Made by a program: the position numbers and the translations under genes. A model generated the notes under the pieces. It was not told the DNA's origin. It worked only from the letters and a program-made list of their open reading frames with translations, and did no database searches. Below, in pieces: positions 13,301-26,149 of a stretch of DNA of 64,000 nt; position 1 is the first letter of the stretch; each line of letters opens with the position of its first letter. Source of the stretch: Hedera helix (Eukaryota > Streptophyta > Magnoliopsida > Apiales > Araliaceae); the NCBI GenBank assembly GCA_947179155.2, contig OX359275.1, forward strand, positions 1,487,501 through 1,551,500, in the 5' to 3' direction.

Positions 13301-13843
13301 TGAGCAATCGTGCATTGGAGGATGTGATAGATAAAGTCCGAAATAGACATTATCAGGTCAGAAAATGATAATTAGCATCATTCTTGGAACATTTCATATT
13401 AAGTTTAATCTTCCTTAGATGAGAGGAGTTATATTCTCAATAATGTATGCACAGTTGGCATGCATGTTGACATTTGAAGCTGTACATAGTTCATCTTGTG
13501 ATGCCGGAATCAATCATCCAAACCAGTACTTCGGTGACAGCCAAAGCATCTTAAAATCGAAGGTAAATTCTGCTGCTTAAAGTTTTAATTAGAGCAGTAG
13601 TTGGTTGTTTACTTTTGGTATTGTGTTTTCTTTCTAAATGGAAACTTTCCAAGCTTATCTCAGAGTAAAGTTTGCTCTTGATAAAAAATCATCCCTCAAA
13701 TGAATCACTTCTCAAGATATTAGGTGTTAGTTCTGGTGGTTTGTTTTGGTCATTTTGCTGGGCAAGAAGTTATTTTTGTTAGTTATTCAGCTGTATGGTT
13801 TAATTTATATTATCAATAACCTATGCAGAAAGTTTCCACCTGA
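7323..13843 (+). CDS. PRIM2: DNA primase large subunit
   Basis: This subunit partners the small catalytic primase and DNA polymerase alpha to make RNA-DNA primers in the nucleus; its C-terminal 4Fe-4S domain is needed for primer synthesis. Exons: 7323-7455, 7802-7863, 8016-8119, 8233-8314, 8421-8480, 8673-8730, 8869-8888, 9056-9139, 9234-9298, 10484-10532, 10622-10669, 10768-10857, 10942-11001, 11432-11491, 12092-12166, 12851-12936, 13263-13356, 13455-13562, 13829-13843. They join in frame to 450 residues, close to the usual eukaryotic and plant length. Family blocks include TIPLYRSAP near the start, FYKVPFEEVPELVASRRVF, and the iron-sulfur domain with Cys278 (FPLCMRHLFEK), Cys357 (YSCQKI), Cys373 (HGCPYRHF) and Cys425 (SSCDAGINHPNQYF). 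The ATG at 7323 is chosen because the protein then starts MEIVRSQ; the frame is open upstream to 7203 but that part is not family-like. The intron after 12936 has a GC donor. The last four codons (KVST) depend on the final splice; reading on from 13562 would also stop quickly. Confidence 0.93.
9594..9655. repeat. CCA/TCA trinucleotide microsatellite in primase intron
   Basis: A compound run of about nine CCA/CCG units followed by about eight TCA/TCG units lies within the long intron 9299-10483. It is non-coding by the exon model and is likely to vary in length between individuals. Confidence 0.85.
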
Positions 13844-14472
13844 TAATGTGTGGACCAGTTTTCATTGGTATCGTTGAAATGATAATACTGCTATAAGACC
13901 CTGGTGAGTCATCTTCTACCTAGCCCTTCAAAAAAGATATGCACATTTTCTCTCACTTCCTCTGTGTATTTGTGTATCACTTTTAGTTACATGAGATATT
14001 ATCTTTTAAGTTCCTTTACATAAAGTTTGTGATAACACTAGAAATGACTGAAGCTTGTCTTTTTTACTTGGGGAATATTAACTGTTTTTGGCATGCAGAA
14101 GTTGATACATGCCACAACTAGAAATGTTGAGGAAAGTTACCTTTAGATCGATTAATATGTAAACATGTTTTCTAGAGCACGGAGTACCGGGTAGCAGTAG
14201 TGGGCTCAAGTCAGGCTTCGAGAAGGTCTTCTTAGGGTGCTGGAAATTAGGCTTTTGATTATGTTTAGTGATGTCATCTATATTGCCCAAGACTTGAATA
14301 ATAAATTAATTATTAGCAAGAAATTGGAGCCACAAGCTAAACTTGGTAAAGAAGCAGATTTAATGTTGCCAAAGGATAGATCCAAAAATTAGCACGATTC
14401 TCTGAGATTTTCTACGTTCATCTCCTTTTGTTTATTACTATAGATGACTTGAGCTTTCGAGACGGTTTCTCT

Positions 14473-15602
14473 TAGTTATTAGAATCTTGCGATACACGAT
14501 ACGTATTGTATTATACGATACGGAAACAATTCGGTATGTATCACAAGGTGAATAAAAAATGACACTGCATCGTACAATTAGATACAATTCTTACAAAGCC
14601 ACGTATAAGGTTGTGGGGTCAATTGACTCTACTATTTTTTTTTTAAATGTTTTATACAAATCGATTCCACTGAAATTTTGTAAAATTTTTAATATACGGG
14701 ATCAAATTAAAAATTTATAATTTTCTCACTTAAGTTTTAATCCCATATTATTCATACTTCCTCTATATATGTATATTCATATAATTTTCTTAAACTAATT
14801 AATAATGTATTTTATATTATTTTTTAAAGAAGAGTGTGTATATAAATATATATAGAATTAACAATTATTATATTATTATTATAATCAAATATATGTAACC
14901 TAAAAGTATAAAATTATATGAAAATTTTGGCTCGGGGGCGCTACCCCGAACTCCCGAAAAATTATTTATAGCCGCATAATAATTTTAACTCTACTGACTA
15001 TTTTTTCTGGCTTCGCCACTTAATACAATACAATGCACGATACTTTTTAAAAGCAATCAACTTGAAATATTTTGCATGTAGATTTAAAAGATTAAAAACA
15101 AAACTTTTAAGGTTTTTATCATTTCAATTGAAGAGGTTTTCTAGTAAAAATATATTTTATATTGTTTCATGAGTTTTTATTCACTTTTTAGAGTATTATA
15201 TCTTATTTAAAATATTGTTGTATTATTTTTTTTAAGTCACTTTCTATAAACAGATATATAAATGTTCACTTGTTAATTTGAATTATTCTCTTTTTTTTAT
15301 AGATTAAAAGTGAATTTGAATTTGAATTTTCTCTTGTAGTTACTCTATAAGGATTACTAAAATAATATTTAATAAATTAATTTAGAGTATTTTGGCTATT
15401 GTTTAACCTTAAAATTTATTTTTAATCTATAATAATATTTACTTGATTACTTTTATATATAGTCAAACTAATATGTTTAATTGTCCAATAAATTGTGTTT
15501 TATATGTTTAAATTTATATCGTTATATTTTTTATTTTGTTTTTGTATCGTACGATACGATACATGAAACACGATATGAGAATTTTATAGGATTTAAGAAC
15601 TA
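14473..15602. mobile_element. hAT-like MITE with ATCGTATCG ends (copy 2), with a nested insertion
   Basis: The ends TAGTT...AACTA carry clustered gatacacgatacg motifs (14490-14525 and 15545-15580). The interior from about 15030 to 15460 matches copy 1 (4136-4823) in the opposite orientation, for example the blocks tttcaattgaagaggttttc and aatgcacgatactttttaaa. The extra length comes from about 14600-15022, a separate insertion ending in ggcttcgccactta. No clean 8-bp target duplication was found, so this copy is older or its ends are misplaced. It lies in the 3' flank of the primase gene. Confidence 0.55.
14600..15022. mobile_element. insertion nested in the second hAT-like MITE
   Basis: This block is absent from the related element in the DUF1664 intron. 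Its right edge reads, on the minus strand, taagtggcgaagccagaaaa, resembling the GTGGCGAAGCCAG terminus common to a widespread class of plant non-autonomous elements; the inner cgggggcgctaccccgaac motif also fits that class. The left edge is not well defined. Confidence 0.35.
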
Positions 15603-15642
15603 TGCTTGCAATCATTTAGAAGATGACCAATGTTTTAAGGTG

Positions 15643-15705
<63 letters not shown>
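15643..15705. repeat. (AT)n microsatellite
   Basis: About 31 uninterrupted AT units lie just after the second hAT-like MITE. Confidence 0.95.
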
Positions 15706-15709
<4 letters not shown>

Positions 15710-17332
15710 AAAAGGGATTTACTTAGAGGGTATCTAATTAGTATACCTCATACGTTCATTTTTAGGGTCTTTTTAGATAAATTTAACCATACGGATTTGA
15801 ATAACATATATAAACATGTTTGAACATATCATATGCTTTGGTGATGTCTTTTATTAATTTTATGGTAATGAAAGTTTAATTAATCTTAGTCGTACAAAAA
15901 TATACTTATTTTACAATGTTATAATAATGGAGCTACACAATCGTAAATTAAATAAAAATTTACATTTACTCATAGTTTTGCATGATCTTTCCATCTATAA
16001 AGTTAAATGTTATCAAAAAACTTGTGATAAACTTATTTTATAAAACTAAAGTATATAATTTATATAAGGTATCTCCCGCAAGCCCATATATATATAGAAT
16101 TCCCCAATTTTCATAAGATGCCCAACTTTCTATTGATAGAATTGTTAACCAAAAAAGAAGGAACATTATAATTAGGGAAAAAGAAGAAATTAATGTAGTT
16201 ATAAAATTTTGGAAAATCTTTTGGTTATTAAATTATTGAAATTTGCAATTTCCTTCCAGGTGAGCATCTAGGAGCATTCGACTGTTTGTGCAAACTTGGT
16301 TCTGTCAAGTCCTATAATTCATCTATGCAGTTGTGTATTTAGTGTGGTTTTAGCTGGTTCCAAAAAGAGGGGAATTGTATAAATATGCTCTCTTGTTCTG
16401 CTATCAAGGCCATATTATGTGCAGGGTCCCCAGCGTTTAGGATGCTCAATTTGTCCAAGGTGTAAAATTTTAAACTTGTGTTGATGACAGGATATGCCCT
16501 TCTGAAGTGTTGTAGAAGTAAGTTTGTAAGGTGTCATCGTCATTCACCAATTCCATTCTAATTTCTTTGCATATATATATATATATATTACCTATAATAT
16601 TTATTATAACGTAAAAGACATTGTTGATGAACCACTTGAATAGAGTGAATTCTCTTCAATTATTGGCATGTTCAAACATTTTTATCAATCTATATATACT
16701 TTGGCTATATGTCATTATGTTTCCACTCTGAAGTTTTGTTTTGCTAAAAACTATGGGTGATCAATCCAATAATGGTTGCTAAATGAGGTATTATTGGCAA
16801 CGTTGAAATTATCATGTCACCATCTCTCTGTTGGGTGTTGGGGGGCATCCTTGAACGGATAACACATCTGTCTGTCTTTGTCCTTTGGAAGGTGATAGCA
16901 TCAGTCCAATCCAATTATGTTTAGTAATAGTAATATTCTCATAGGCTGCTTGAGCAACCAAAAGAATACAATCCTTTGCTTGTGCATTTTCACATCTATG
17001 GCTGAGAAACTATACTAGTAGTATATTGGGACAACACTACAGACATCCAAATTAAAATATTATATTTTATCTCATTATTAAAAAGTAGAACGTGACATTA
17101 ATCTTTTAAAAAATAAAATAGAATATAGTGTTTTAGTTTGTCATCTAACGTTGTGTTTGTAAACTTATTCTACAGTAAAACCATTTAATACGCCATTAAA
17201 CAGGGATGCAAGAGACTTGACTAAAACTGGTTCAGATAAAACTTGAATATATGTAATACTTGGTATGGGCCCCACATAACCTACCATTTGTAGTAACTTG
17301 ATTTGTATTTGATGTTGAATTAGCTGGTCTAA
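15706..17332. other. intergenic DNA, no gene seen
   Basis: AT-rich DNA with a short (AT)n run near 16570-16588. The piece 16260-16560 is less AT-rich and may be transcribed, but holds no convincing ORF or splice-linked protein. Confidence 0.4.
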
Positions 17333-17387
17333 TGTATTCCCTCTGTTCCTTGAAATGTCCCATTTGTAGTTTTTGCAAATTTTAGTG

Positions 17388-17442
<55 letters not shown>

Positions 17443-17957
17443 TTCTTATTGTATTATCAGTATTTGCAAAATTAATGTTTTTGTTAAAGGAAGCAGGTTG
17501 GTAAAGGTGAAAAAAAGTTAAAAGCCTTGCTATTTTCTGATTTCTTTCTTTCTTTCTGATTGGAGATCCTAGAGTAACGCCTTAGAAAAGTTTTGCTCAC
17601 TTTTAAGGCGGCCGATTTGGCTGTAGGTGCGCAGGATTATTCGTATTTTACTTTTAATGTACTTGCTCAATTTTTAATTATAGGATTATTATTGGTTTTT
17701 AAAAAGTTAATATAAAATATTTTTAAATTTTAAATTGATATGATTTGTCAATAAATGCAAAATAACAAATTTATTTTTTAGATATTTATAATATTATAAA
17801 TAAAATTAAATAAATTTATATTAATTTTAAATTTCACGATATTTTAAATTGACTCAATTTATTGGGTTCTATATCGAATTGATGGGCTCCAACCAGTGGC
17901 TTTGAGAAAACAAGGCGGTATTCTTTTTAATTTATATTTTAGAATGGAGGGAGTGTA
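17333..17957. mobile_element. Stowaway-like MITE with internal (AT)n expansion
   Basis: The left end reads tattccctctgttccttgaa and the right end reads aatggagggagtgta, giving imperfect terminal inverted repeats of the CTCCCTCCGT type with TA at both borders, as in Tc1/mariner Stowaway elements. An (AT)n tract (17390-17439) and a piece with a short cgcctta/taaggcg inverted repeat (17577-17613) lie inside, so secondary insertions are likely. Confidence 0.5.
17390..17439. repeat. (TA)n microsatellite
   Basis: About 25 uninterrupted TA units inside the Stowaway-like element. Confidence 0.95.
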
Positions 17958-17959
17958 TT

Positions 17960-18840
17960 GTTTTTCTTTTATATATTGCATGCATAAAAAAGTAGAAGGC
18001 TGGTAATCTCAGGACTAAGGCATAATCATCAATTTCAAAAAGAACATGAATTAGTTATTTCGTTTCAAAATTGGAGAGATTTTAAAAAAGATGATTTTTT
18101 TCCGCTAATTAAAAAGACGATTTTTGAAAATATGTATTTTTAACTTTATACGAGGGAGTAATTTATCTGTTTGTATTATAAAGTTCGAAATCACTGACGT
18201 TAATAATATAATTGTATTATATATATATTTTTTCACATTAATCCCTTTATTTTTTATTATATTATTATTTTATTTATTTATTTATTTTATTTAATCTTCT
18301 TAATTTTATAAAAAAATTATTTTATCTCATATAATTTATATACGCATCAAATGTGTGCCAGAGTTGTCAAGGTGAGTATAAAATTAGAAATAGTGACAAG
18401 TTCTAAGTTCTATTAGTAGTAATCTCTTTTACCTGTTGACTGGGGAGAAAGAAAAAGAGGGGCCATGCAACTTCGAAAACGGGACCATTTTTTTAAGGGA
18501 GTTAACCCCTATTGGAAAGTGGATCCATTCAATGGTTGAAGATCGTGGGGTCGGAGTGGGTGACTGATGAGCGGATCACATTTAACTTTTGTGGGTACCA
18601 TTACTTCTTTTGGTAGCCTTGCGTCAGACAGGCCCCCTAGACAACCCATTCCAATATCCACATTGACTAACTCACAAATTTCATACCCTTTCGTTTTGAA
18701 TTATATAATTAAATATTTTAAAATTTAAAATTAACATAATTTATTAAAATTTTTACAATAATAAATTTTATAATTAATAATATTTTTTAAATAATTTATA
18801 ATATTCATAATTATATTTGTATAAATTAAAATTATATTTA
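17960..18840. other. intergenic DNA, no gene seen
   Basis: AT-rich, with a less AT-rich island at about 18420-18660 that contains no ORF or recognisable product. A second fragment resembling a Stowaway end (gagggagtaatt) lies near 18150. Confidence 0.4.
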
Positions 18841-18841
18841 T

Positions 18842-19154
18842 TTATAAAAAATATATTTAGAATTAGACTATTTGTATTAATTTAACGTTACTTCGAACTA
18901 TTTTATCCCATAACGAATAATTATTAGTCCCATAAAATTATTTAATAATTTAAAATTAGAGAGATTATTAATCTCACATTCATCATGGGATTATATAATC
19001 CCTCATAAATAACCTTATGAATGATAAAAAATAGTCTATAGAATTATTTGAAGGACTATTAATTCACTATCATGGGATAAAATAATTCGAAGTAGTATTA
19101 AATTAATACAAATAATTCAATCTCAAAGTATAATATTTGCAAACAAACATAGTA
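18842..19154. mobile_element. foldback MITE, older copy
   Basis: The left part has gactatttgtattaattta and tatcccataa; the right part has the inverted counterparts tatcatgggataaaataatt and taaattaatacaaataattc. The right end reads gcaaacaaacatagta. It is the same family as 20544-20889, but its terminal repeats are more decayed. Confidence 0.65.
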
Positions 19155-19636
19155 TAAATGAATTTATCTCAATTTTTAGTTTAAAAATATTTAAAATTAA
19201 TTTTTTAAAAATCAATATTAATCTTATAATTTGAAACTGAAAAAATATTTTAATTCAGGTTCAAAATTAATTTTCAATCTTAACTTTATTTTCAATTAAA
19301 TACATTTTAAAATTTGAGTTAAAACATAATTTATGCTTTATGTACTAAAGTTTATTGTGTAAATAATATTCAAGAAAAAATAGTCAATGTTACTGGTAGA
19401 TGGTGCAGTTGGTTGGGATTATTACCATAATATATCCCTTCATTTCCAAATTAAGAATATATTTATAAACGATAATTTTTAAGTTTGTATGTCATAATAT
19501 ATTCTTTTAAATATATACTTAATAATATTATTGCAGTGCCATAATATATTCAATCTATTTAAAATATAAAGAATAGAATGTTAAATTCGTTCATGAATCA
19601 TCATGACCTACTCCTTTACTTTACAGATACTGTATC

Positions 19637-19667
19637 ATCTATCTATCTATCTATCTATCTATCTATT
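19637..19667. repeat. (CTAT)n microsatellite
   Basis: About seven CTAT units; a short reading frame running through it (19578-19787) is not a gene. Confidence 0.9.
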
Positions 19668-20543
19668 TTGGAGGTGGAGTGGGCGGCTGCCACATGTAAC
19701 CGACCAACTAAGAAGTTATGTGACCCCTACCCTATTTGTACACTTCCTTCTTCCTTCCTACTACCACTAATTTATTTATTCGGATAACTGGTTGAAGCAT
19801 TTAAATTTATATTATTAAAAAATATTATGTGATATTAAAATTTATATTTTATTTTATTTTTAATTATATAAATAAATAAAATATTTAATTATTATATATA
19901 TATAGACTTATTATTTTTTTCTTCGGATGGATAATGAGAAGGCCACCAATAATGAACGGGACTGATTCGGATGTACTCCAATTTAGTGGCCAACAATCAT
20001 ACTATCACCATCTATCTTTCTTTCTTTCTTTATTTGTACAGTACAGGCGTGGGGAGATCCCCCACCATATTTGACTAACACATATTAAATAAAATAATTT
20101 TAAATATTTAAGTAATTTAAATAAATTGAATAAAAAAAATTTTAAGTATTAAATAAAAAAATTTATTTAATAATTGATATTATAAAATATTTGAATAATA
20201 ATTTTTTATTATTTTATTTTTTTAAATTATGCTGAACAAATATATAAATATGAACCTTCTAAAAAATAAGTTTAATATAATATTAATTACATAATATTTT
20301 AATAATCGGTTAAATGATTGTACATGAAAATAATGTGTTTGAAATTATCGTTAATGAAACAACTGTTTTGGAATATTTTTAATTTATAGAGTTTAAAGGA
20401 TTGCATTATAATTTATTGACTCTCTTTCATTTCTACACTCAATATAAATTATTAAACAAAATATAGATAAAAATAGATATATTTATCGAGTCTCATTTGA
20501 TACGGTGATTAAACTTATTTCTTTGGCATCAAAAAATCTTAGG

Positions 20544-20889
20544 CTATGTTTGTTTGCAAAATGCATACTTGGGATTGGACTATTTGTATTAATTTAAAGT
20601 TATTTTCGATTTTTTTATCCCATGATAAGGGATTAATAGTCCTTTAAATAGTCCTTGGACTATTTTTTATCATTCTTAAGGCTATTTATGAGGGATTATA
20701 TAATCCCATGATAAATTTGGGATTAATAGTCCCTCTCATTTTAAGTTATTAAATGACTTTATGGGACTAATATTTCAACATGAAGGGATTAATAATCCCT
20801 CATCATGGGATAAAAAAGTCGAAAATAGTTTTAAATTAATACAAATAGTCCTATCCCAAGTATATATTTTGTAAACAAACATAGCCTAA
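20544..20889. mobile_element. Tourist-like foldback MITE, well preserved
   Basis: The terminal inverted repeats are TTAGGCTATGTTTGTTTGCA at the left and its near-perfect complement ending ACAAACATAGCCTAA at the right. The pairing continues through gactatttgtattaattt and tatcccatgat for over 100 nt, so the whole 346 bp can fold back on itself. TTA/TAA at the borders suggests PIF/Harbinger, but because the borders are themselves palindromic the target duplication cannot be fixed. No coding capacity. Confidence 0.75.
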
Positions 20890-21330
20890 GAGTATTAATT
20901 TAAAAATAATAAATTGTTAAAAGTGGGGTAATAATGAGCTCTCCTCCCTCAAAAAACACATACAAAATTTCTCCCTCTTCAAGCTCTCACCGTCCCTCAT
21001 TATCTTTCCTCTCCCAGCAGAAGAATTTAAATTCTTTCAGAATCTCCTCTTCTGCCCAAATGAATGATTAGAAGCTGTCCACCAAAATTAGCAAAGAGAG
21101 AGAGAGAGAGAGAGAGAGACGAAGCTATGGGGAAGAAGATTCGAAGAGGGTATCTATGTAAAAATTCATTGAGAGATCGAGCCAACTGAATGAATAAGCT
21201 TGAAATCTTTGCGTGATTCGGTCATAACTATTCTGAATCATCCAGACCCTTATCCACCCTAAACAAACAAACTGAACCACTTACCGATTCAATTTTTAGC
21301 CATTCAGATTAATTTTGATAATTCCTCGTG
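20890..21330 (+). other. GA-rich leader-like stretch, possible orphan first exon
   Basis: Pyrimidine-rich DNA (20938-21010) is followed by a (GA)n tract at 21095-21119 and then an ATG at 21127 that opens MGKKIRRGYLCKNSLRDRAN before a stop. A possible splice donor (agagggtatct) follows codon 7. The layout resembles a plant 5' leader plus first exon, but no continuation is found before the repeat cluster at 22.3 kb. Unproven. Confidence 0.2.
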
Positions 21331-21453
21331 TTTAATTTTGTTGTTCAGAAGGGTACGCCCTTTATTACTTTTGACTTTTGGGTCAACACGTGCTACTACT
21401 ACCTTTTGTTCGAAAAAAATATAGAAAAGAAGAATTCTAGTTATAAAACGTAC

Positions 21454-21912
21454 AAATACTTCCTCCGTCATTTTTTAAATGTCAATTTAGAAAAATATTT
21501 TTATTTTTTAATATTTATAAATAAGTATTAATTATTTAATTTTTAATATTTTTTTAAATATTAAATATAATTTTAATTCTCTCATTATTTTATATTCAAT
21601 AAGTAACACGTATTCTCTTATTTCAATGTAAGAACAATATAGACAATTGATATTATATTTAATGTGATATAATCAATTTTTTAATACTCGTAGACAACTT
21701 TAAAACGACATATATTAAGAGATGAAAGAAATATTAAAATATATGTTTCTTTTATATTTATCTATCAATTTATATATATGAAATAATAATTTATTAATTT
21801 ATTAGTGTAGTGTAATAATAAAATTAAATTATGATGGTTTTACTACTATCCCTTTTCATAGATAAAAAGAAATTAACAAATAAAATTGTATTTGTTAAAC
21901 AGGGAGTAATAT
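21454..21912. mobile_element. Stowaway-like MITE
   Basis: The left end tacttcctccgtcatttttt and right end aaacagggagtaata form imperfect inverted repeats of the CTCCCTCCGT class with TA at the borders. The interior is AT-rich and non-coding. Confidence 0.45.
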
Positions 21913-23879
21913 AAAGTTAGGGGGATCTACGAAGAAGTCTCATCATTCTCTAGTTAGCTGATTTAGTATGAGCATCAAACCCTATTTTTTTTTACAAATA
22001 TTATTAATTAAAACGAGAAAAATATAATTTAATTTTCATGAAGTGCATTAATTAATTTATCATTTGCCGGTTATGGAGTGGCTCTGACACGTAGAATTAG
22101 GTAGAACTAGAACAATATATAATTGAAAAATTAAGTGAAACCATGCAGGTTGGAATCACTTAATTACAGTATTATTTATATTCTTAGTTCCGGCCTGTTA
22201 CAAAGATGAGGTTGATAATAATATATAGTTACTATAAAAAGAAAATCAAGGACCGGAATTGCATGGACGGACGGGGCATGCATGCAGCTAGCTAGCGTGG
22301 ATCCTCCTGATTTTCTTCTTGATAATACTTTTTAATAGAGATGTAAATGGATATAAATAAATTTAAATAAAATAATATTTGTATCTGTATTCAAAAAATT
22401 AATTTGTTATTCGTATTTGTATCTGGTATTCGGTTAATTTTAAAACTATTATCTGTATCCGGTATTCGAAATAATATCCGAATACGGATAATATCCGTTT
22501 CCGTTTATGTGAGACCCCGAATTTTATGAAATATAAAATTTAATTTTTTTTCGTATATATATTTTTTCAGAAACAGTAAGTGATTAAATTGATAAAGTTA
22601 AAAGTTTAGGATGTTATGTGTAAATTATATTATGTCAGACAATATTCGTTTGGTCGGGGAATATTCGTTCTGTCGAAGAATATTCGTACGACTGCGCCGT
22701 ACGAACCAATCATTAGTAGACCCCACAACGAATAATTGTCGGATATAGAAAACGGCATAAATAATTTTTAAATGGTCAATGGTACTATCACTTTTAATTA
22801 TTAAAATATCCGGTGGTAAAAGAATAGTAATATACGGTATTATAAGTAATATACTGTGACGCCCCCAAATCTAGGACTACATAGCCCAATTTGAGACGCC
22901 ATAAAATACATAATTTCTAACACAAATAGTATATAGAACAGAAATACAAAACTTAATAATACACAACTAAGTTTTTATTATTATTGCCACACTATATACA
23001 ACATGTGAAGACTACAATAGCTATCACTCGGACCGTCACTCCATTCCCCTGCTAGACCCGGCTACTCTCTCATTTTCTGAAAAACAATGGAACAAAAGAA
23101 AGGGTGAGCTCAAATAGCCCAGTAAGAAATATCATGACTAAGATAATGACAAATAAATTATCATTAGCCTTTAACAGATGAGTTCTTAATTGAATATAAT
23201 AGACAATAAGCTTTTTATCAATAATAGCAACGGAATGAACAATCTATTAGAAGAATAATGCAGATTATAATGTCCACTCGCTTCTATTTTTAGGAAAAAC
23301 ATTATCAACTTTTATCATCTTAAACACTGCTGGTCATGATAATATAAATTGCCAGTTCCTGATTATAATCATGTCAGTCAATAGTTCATCTTTGCATTAC
23401 GAGCCAAAGATATTCAAATATAACACCAACGGTAATGATTATACCAGTTTTCAGCCTTTGGTCATAATCATACCAATAACAGTTCATCTTTGCCCCATGC
23501 CAAAGAGAATATTCACCACGTGCCCTAAAAGACAACAATTATATCGCATTTATCCTATCAACTGTGCCCCAGACCACAGATATTCACAACAACATGGTTC
23601 TTGATGATTAGAATAACAACCGTGATATAGATGATGAATCAGAAGAAACAGTATGATCAATAAATATCAAAAGTTTATGATTTTTCTTTGTGTAGATTCA
23701 AATAATGTCCAAATTGCCAACATGATGTGGACTAAAATTCAAGAATGATATTTAAGATCCACAATTCAGAATAACAGTTAAGGTTCAATAGAAAGATTTA
23801 GAAAAATAGGAAGGTTCAGTTGAAATGATATTAGATGAAGCGCAAACTATTAAAGAATAAATATTCATTTCAGGAAACT

Positions 23880-24120
23880 TTACCAACAAGAGACAAGTAA
23901 GAAATGAATACGAAGAGTAATTCACCAAACATGCGGTAATCCACGTAGTCAGGTTATTCTCAGAGATTAATAAGGAATGAATACGAAAGGTTATTCACCA
24001 ACAGGCGATAATCCGCGCCGTAAGGTTATTCCCACAATTTAATAAAAATTGAATACGAAGAGTTATTCACTAAACAGGCGGTAATCCGCGCCGTAAGGTT
24101 ATTCCCACAAAGTAATACAT
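23880..24120 (-). repeat. about 70-bp tandem repeats in LTR L2 (3 units)
   Basis: Each unit contains gaatacgaa, ttattcacca, ggcggtaatccgcgc and cgtaaggttattcccaca. Equivalent arrays are in L1 (about 26470-26790) and L4 (about 32725-33020). Confidence 0.8.
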
Positions 24121-24407
24121 GGAAATAAATGACACATCTTATGAGTAAGAAAGAAACAGTATTATTTTTTAGAATCAAATAATGATAATCCCTTACCATA
24201 GTAAGTTTGAATAATGGAAGATGAAAAAGATAGTATCCTTTACCTTAACACGTGACTAGATATGAACTCGTACACTTACAGATCTTTACAAATACTCAAG
24301 ATGACTTTAATACACTCAAAGAGAACTTATACAAAGAAATATTTGGAGAGTGAGAGAAAGAATAAGCGAGGAAGCTTTTTTATGAAAAATCCTTAAGTTA
24401 AGGCCTC

Positions 24408-24415
24408 TATTTATA
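24408..24415 (-). promoter_or_regulatory. TATA box of LTR L2
   Basis: On the minus strand this reads TATAAATA within gctataaatagaggcc, followed after about 15-40 bp by the conserved taacttaaggatttttcata leader also found in L1 and L4. Confidence 0.6.
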
Positions 24416-26149
24416 GCAAAAAAATCTTATCATCACCAAGATTTCCTAATTTAATCCAAACTGTATATTTCAAGATAATGTTTAATCCATACCACTCATT
24501 TCATCTTTTAAGATTTTTTTAATCTAAACCATTCGTTTAAAGATCATCTTTTAATCTATACCATTCAATTTACTTTATATATAAAACAACTAACTTTAAA
24601 TAAATCAATTAACTTTACATATAAAACAAACAACTTTATATAATTTATCATAATAAAAACAAATAACTTTATCAATTCAATTATTCAACAATAATTCACA
24701 ATTATTTATTACTATGGCTAATTGTTGTAAATGCAGTGTAGTTGGCTTTTCGAGTTAGATAAACAGAAAAATCAACTAATAATAAAATACACAGTTTAAT
24801 CAATATCATAAAAGAGATAACAATAATGCTGAAAATAAATAAGAAAATAACATGTTACTGTGTAATGACAATTATTGATTCAGTAATGTGAATTATTGTG
24901 TATATACTACTGTGACAATTATCAGCTCAATAATATGAATTATTATGCATGTGACAATTATTGGTTCAATAAAGTCAATATAATTTTATCAGTTTAATAA
25001 TATAAAACACTGTGCAATACTGTGTGCTAATGTGTAATACCGTGTGTTATTGTGTAATACCGTGTGCTACTATGTAATACCGTATGTTACTATTCATTTA
25101 CCATCGGGTATTTTAACAGTTTAAGATGATAATACCGTTGACTATATTTATTTAGAAAGGTTACGTATGTCGCTTTCTATATCCGACAATAAGTCGTTGT
25201 GGGGTCCACCATTATTTTGTTATTTCGGCGCCGTCTTACGAATCGAATATTCCCCGACAAAACGAATATTCTCTGACCAAACGAATATTGTCCGACATAA
25301 TAAAATTTACACATAACATCCTTAACTTTTAACCTTATCAATTTAACCACCTACTGTTTCAGGAAAAAAAATATATATATATATATGAAAAAAAATTAAA
25401 TTGTGTATTTCATAAAATTCGGGGTCTTACATATACGGTATTGCACAGTAGCACACGGTATTGCACAGTAACACACGGCATTGCACAGTGTTTCGTATTA
25501 TTAAACTGATAAAGTGATTATCGTACAATATTTGACTTTATTGTCACATGCACAATAATTCATATTATTAAACTGATAATTGTCACAGTAGCATATGCAC
25601 AGTAATTCACATTATTGAATTAATAATTGTCATTACACAAACGTATTCTTTGTTTTACATACTTTCTGCATTATTGTTATCTCTATTATGATGTTAATTA
25701 AACAGTTGTATTTCATTATTAATTGACTTGATATCTAACTCAGAGAATTAGTCATAATAATGAATAAGTGTGAATTATTGTTGAATAATTAAATTGATAA
25801 AGTTATTTGTTTATTATAATAAATAATATAAAGTTAGGTGATATAAAATGAATGATATATATTAAAGATAATGTAATAATTATAGAATTTTAAATGAGCG
25901 ATGTAGATTGAAGATGATATTTAAATGAATGGTTTAGATTAAGAAAATCTTAAAAGATGAAATGAATGGTATAGATTAAAGATAATATAGAATTTGAAAT
26001 GGATGATGTAGATTAAAGATGATCTTTAAATGAATGGTTTAAATTAAAGAAATCTTAAAAGATGAAATGAGTGGTAAGGATTAAACATTATCTTGAAATG
26101 AACGGTTTGGATTAAATTAGAAAATCTTGGTTATGATAAGATTTTTGGC

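Larger units (their letters stand above)
22855..25431 (-). mobile_element. long solo LTR L2 (minus strand), nested inside L1
   Basis: The plus-strand read starts tgtgacgcccccaaatctag and ends ttcggggtcttaca, i.e. the same family as L1 in reverse. The perfect 5-bp target duplication tatac lies at 22850-22854 and 25432-25436, and the surrounding L1 sequence resumes without loss. Length 2577 bp. It has its own TATA box (24408-24415, minus) and three units of the about 70-bp repeat (23880-24120). Confidence 0.9.

Noticed and set aside
14078..14290. Minus-strand ORF (HNQKPNFQHPKKTF)
   Set aside because: Short, no recognisable domain, in the flank of a MITE; no support beyond being open.
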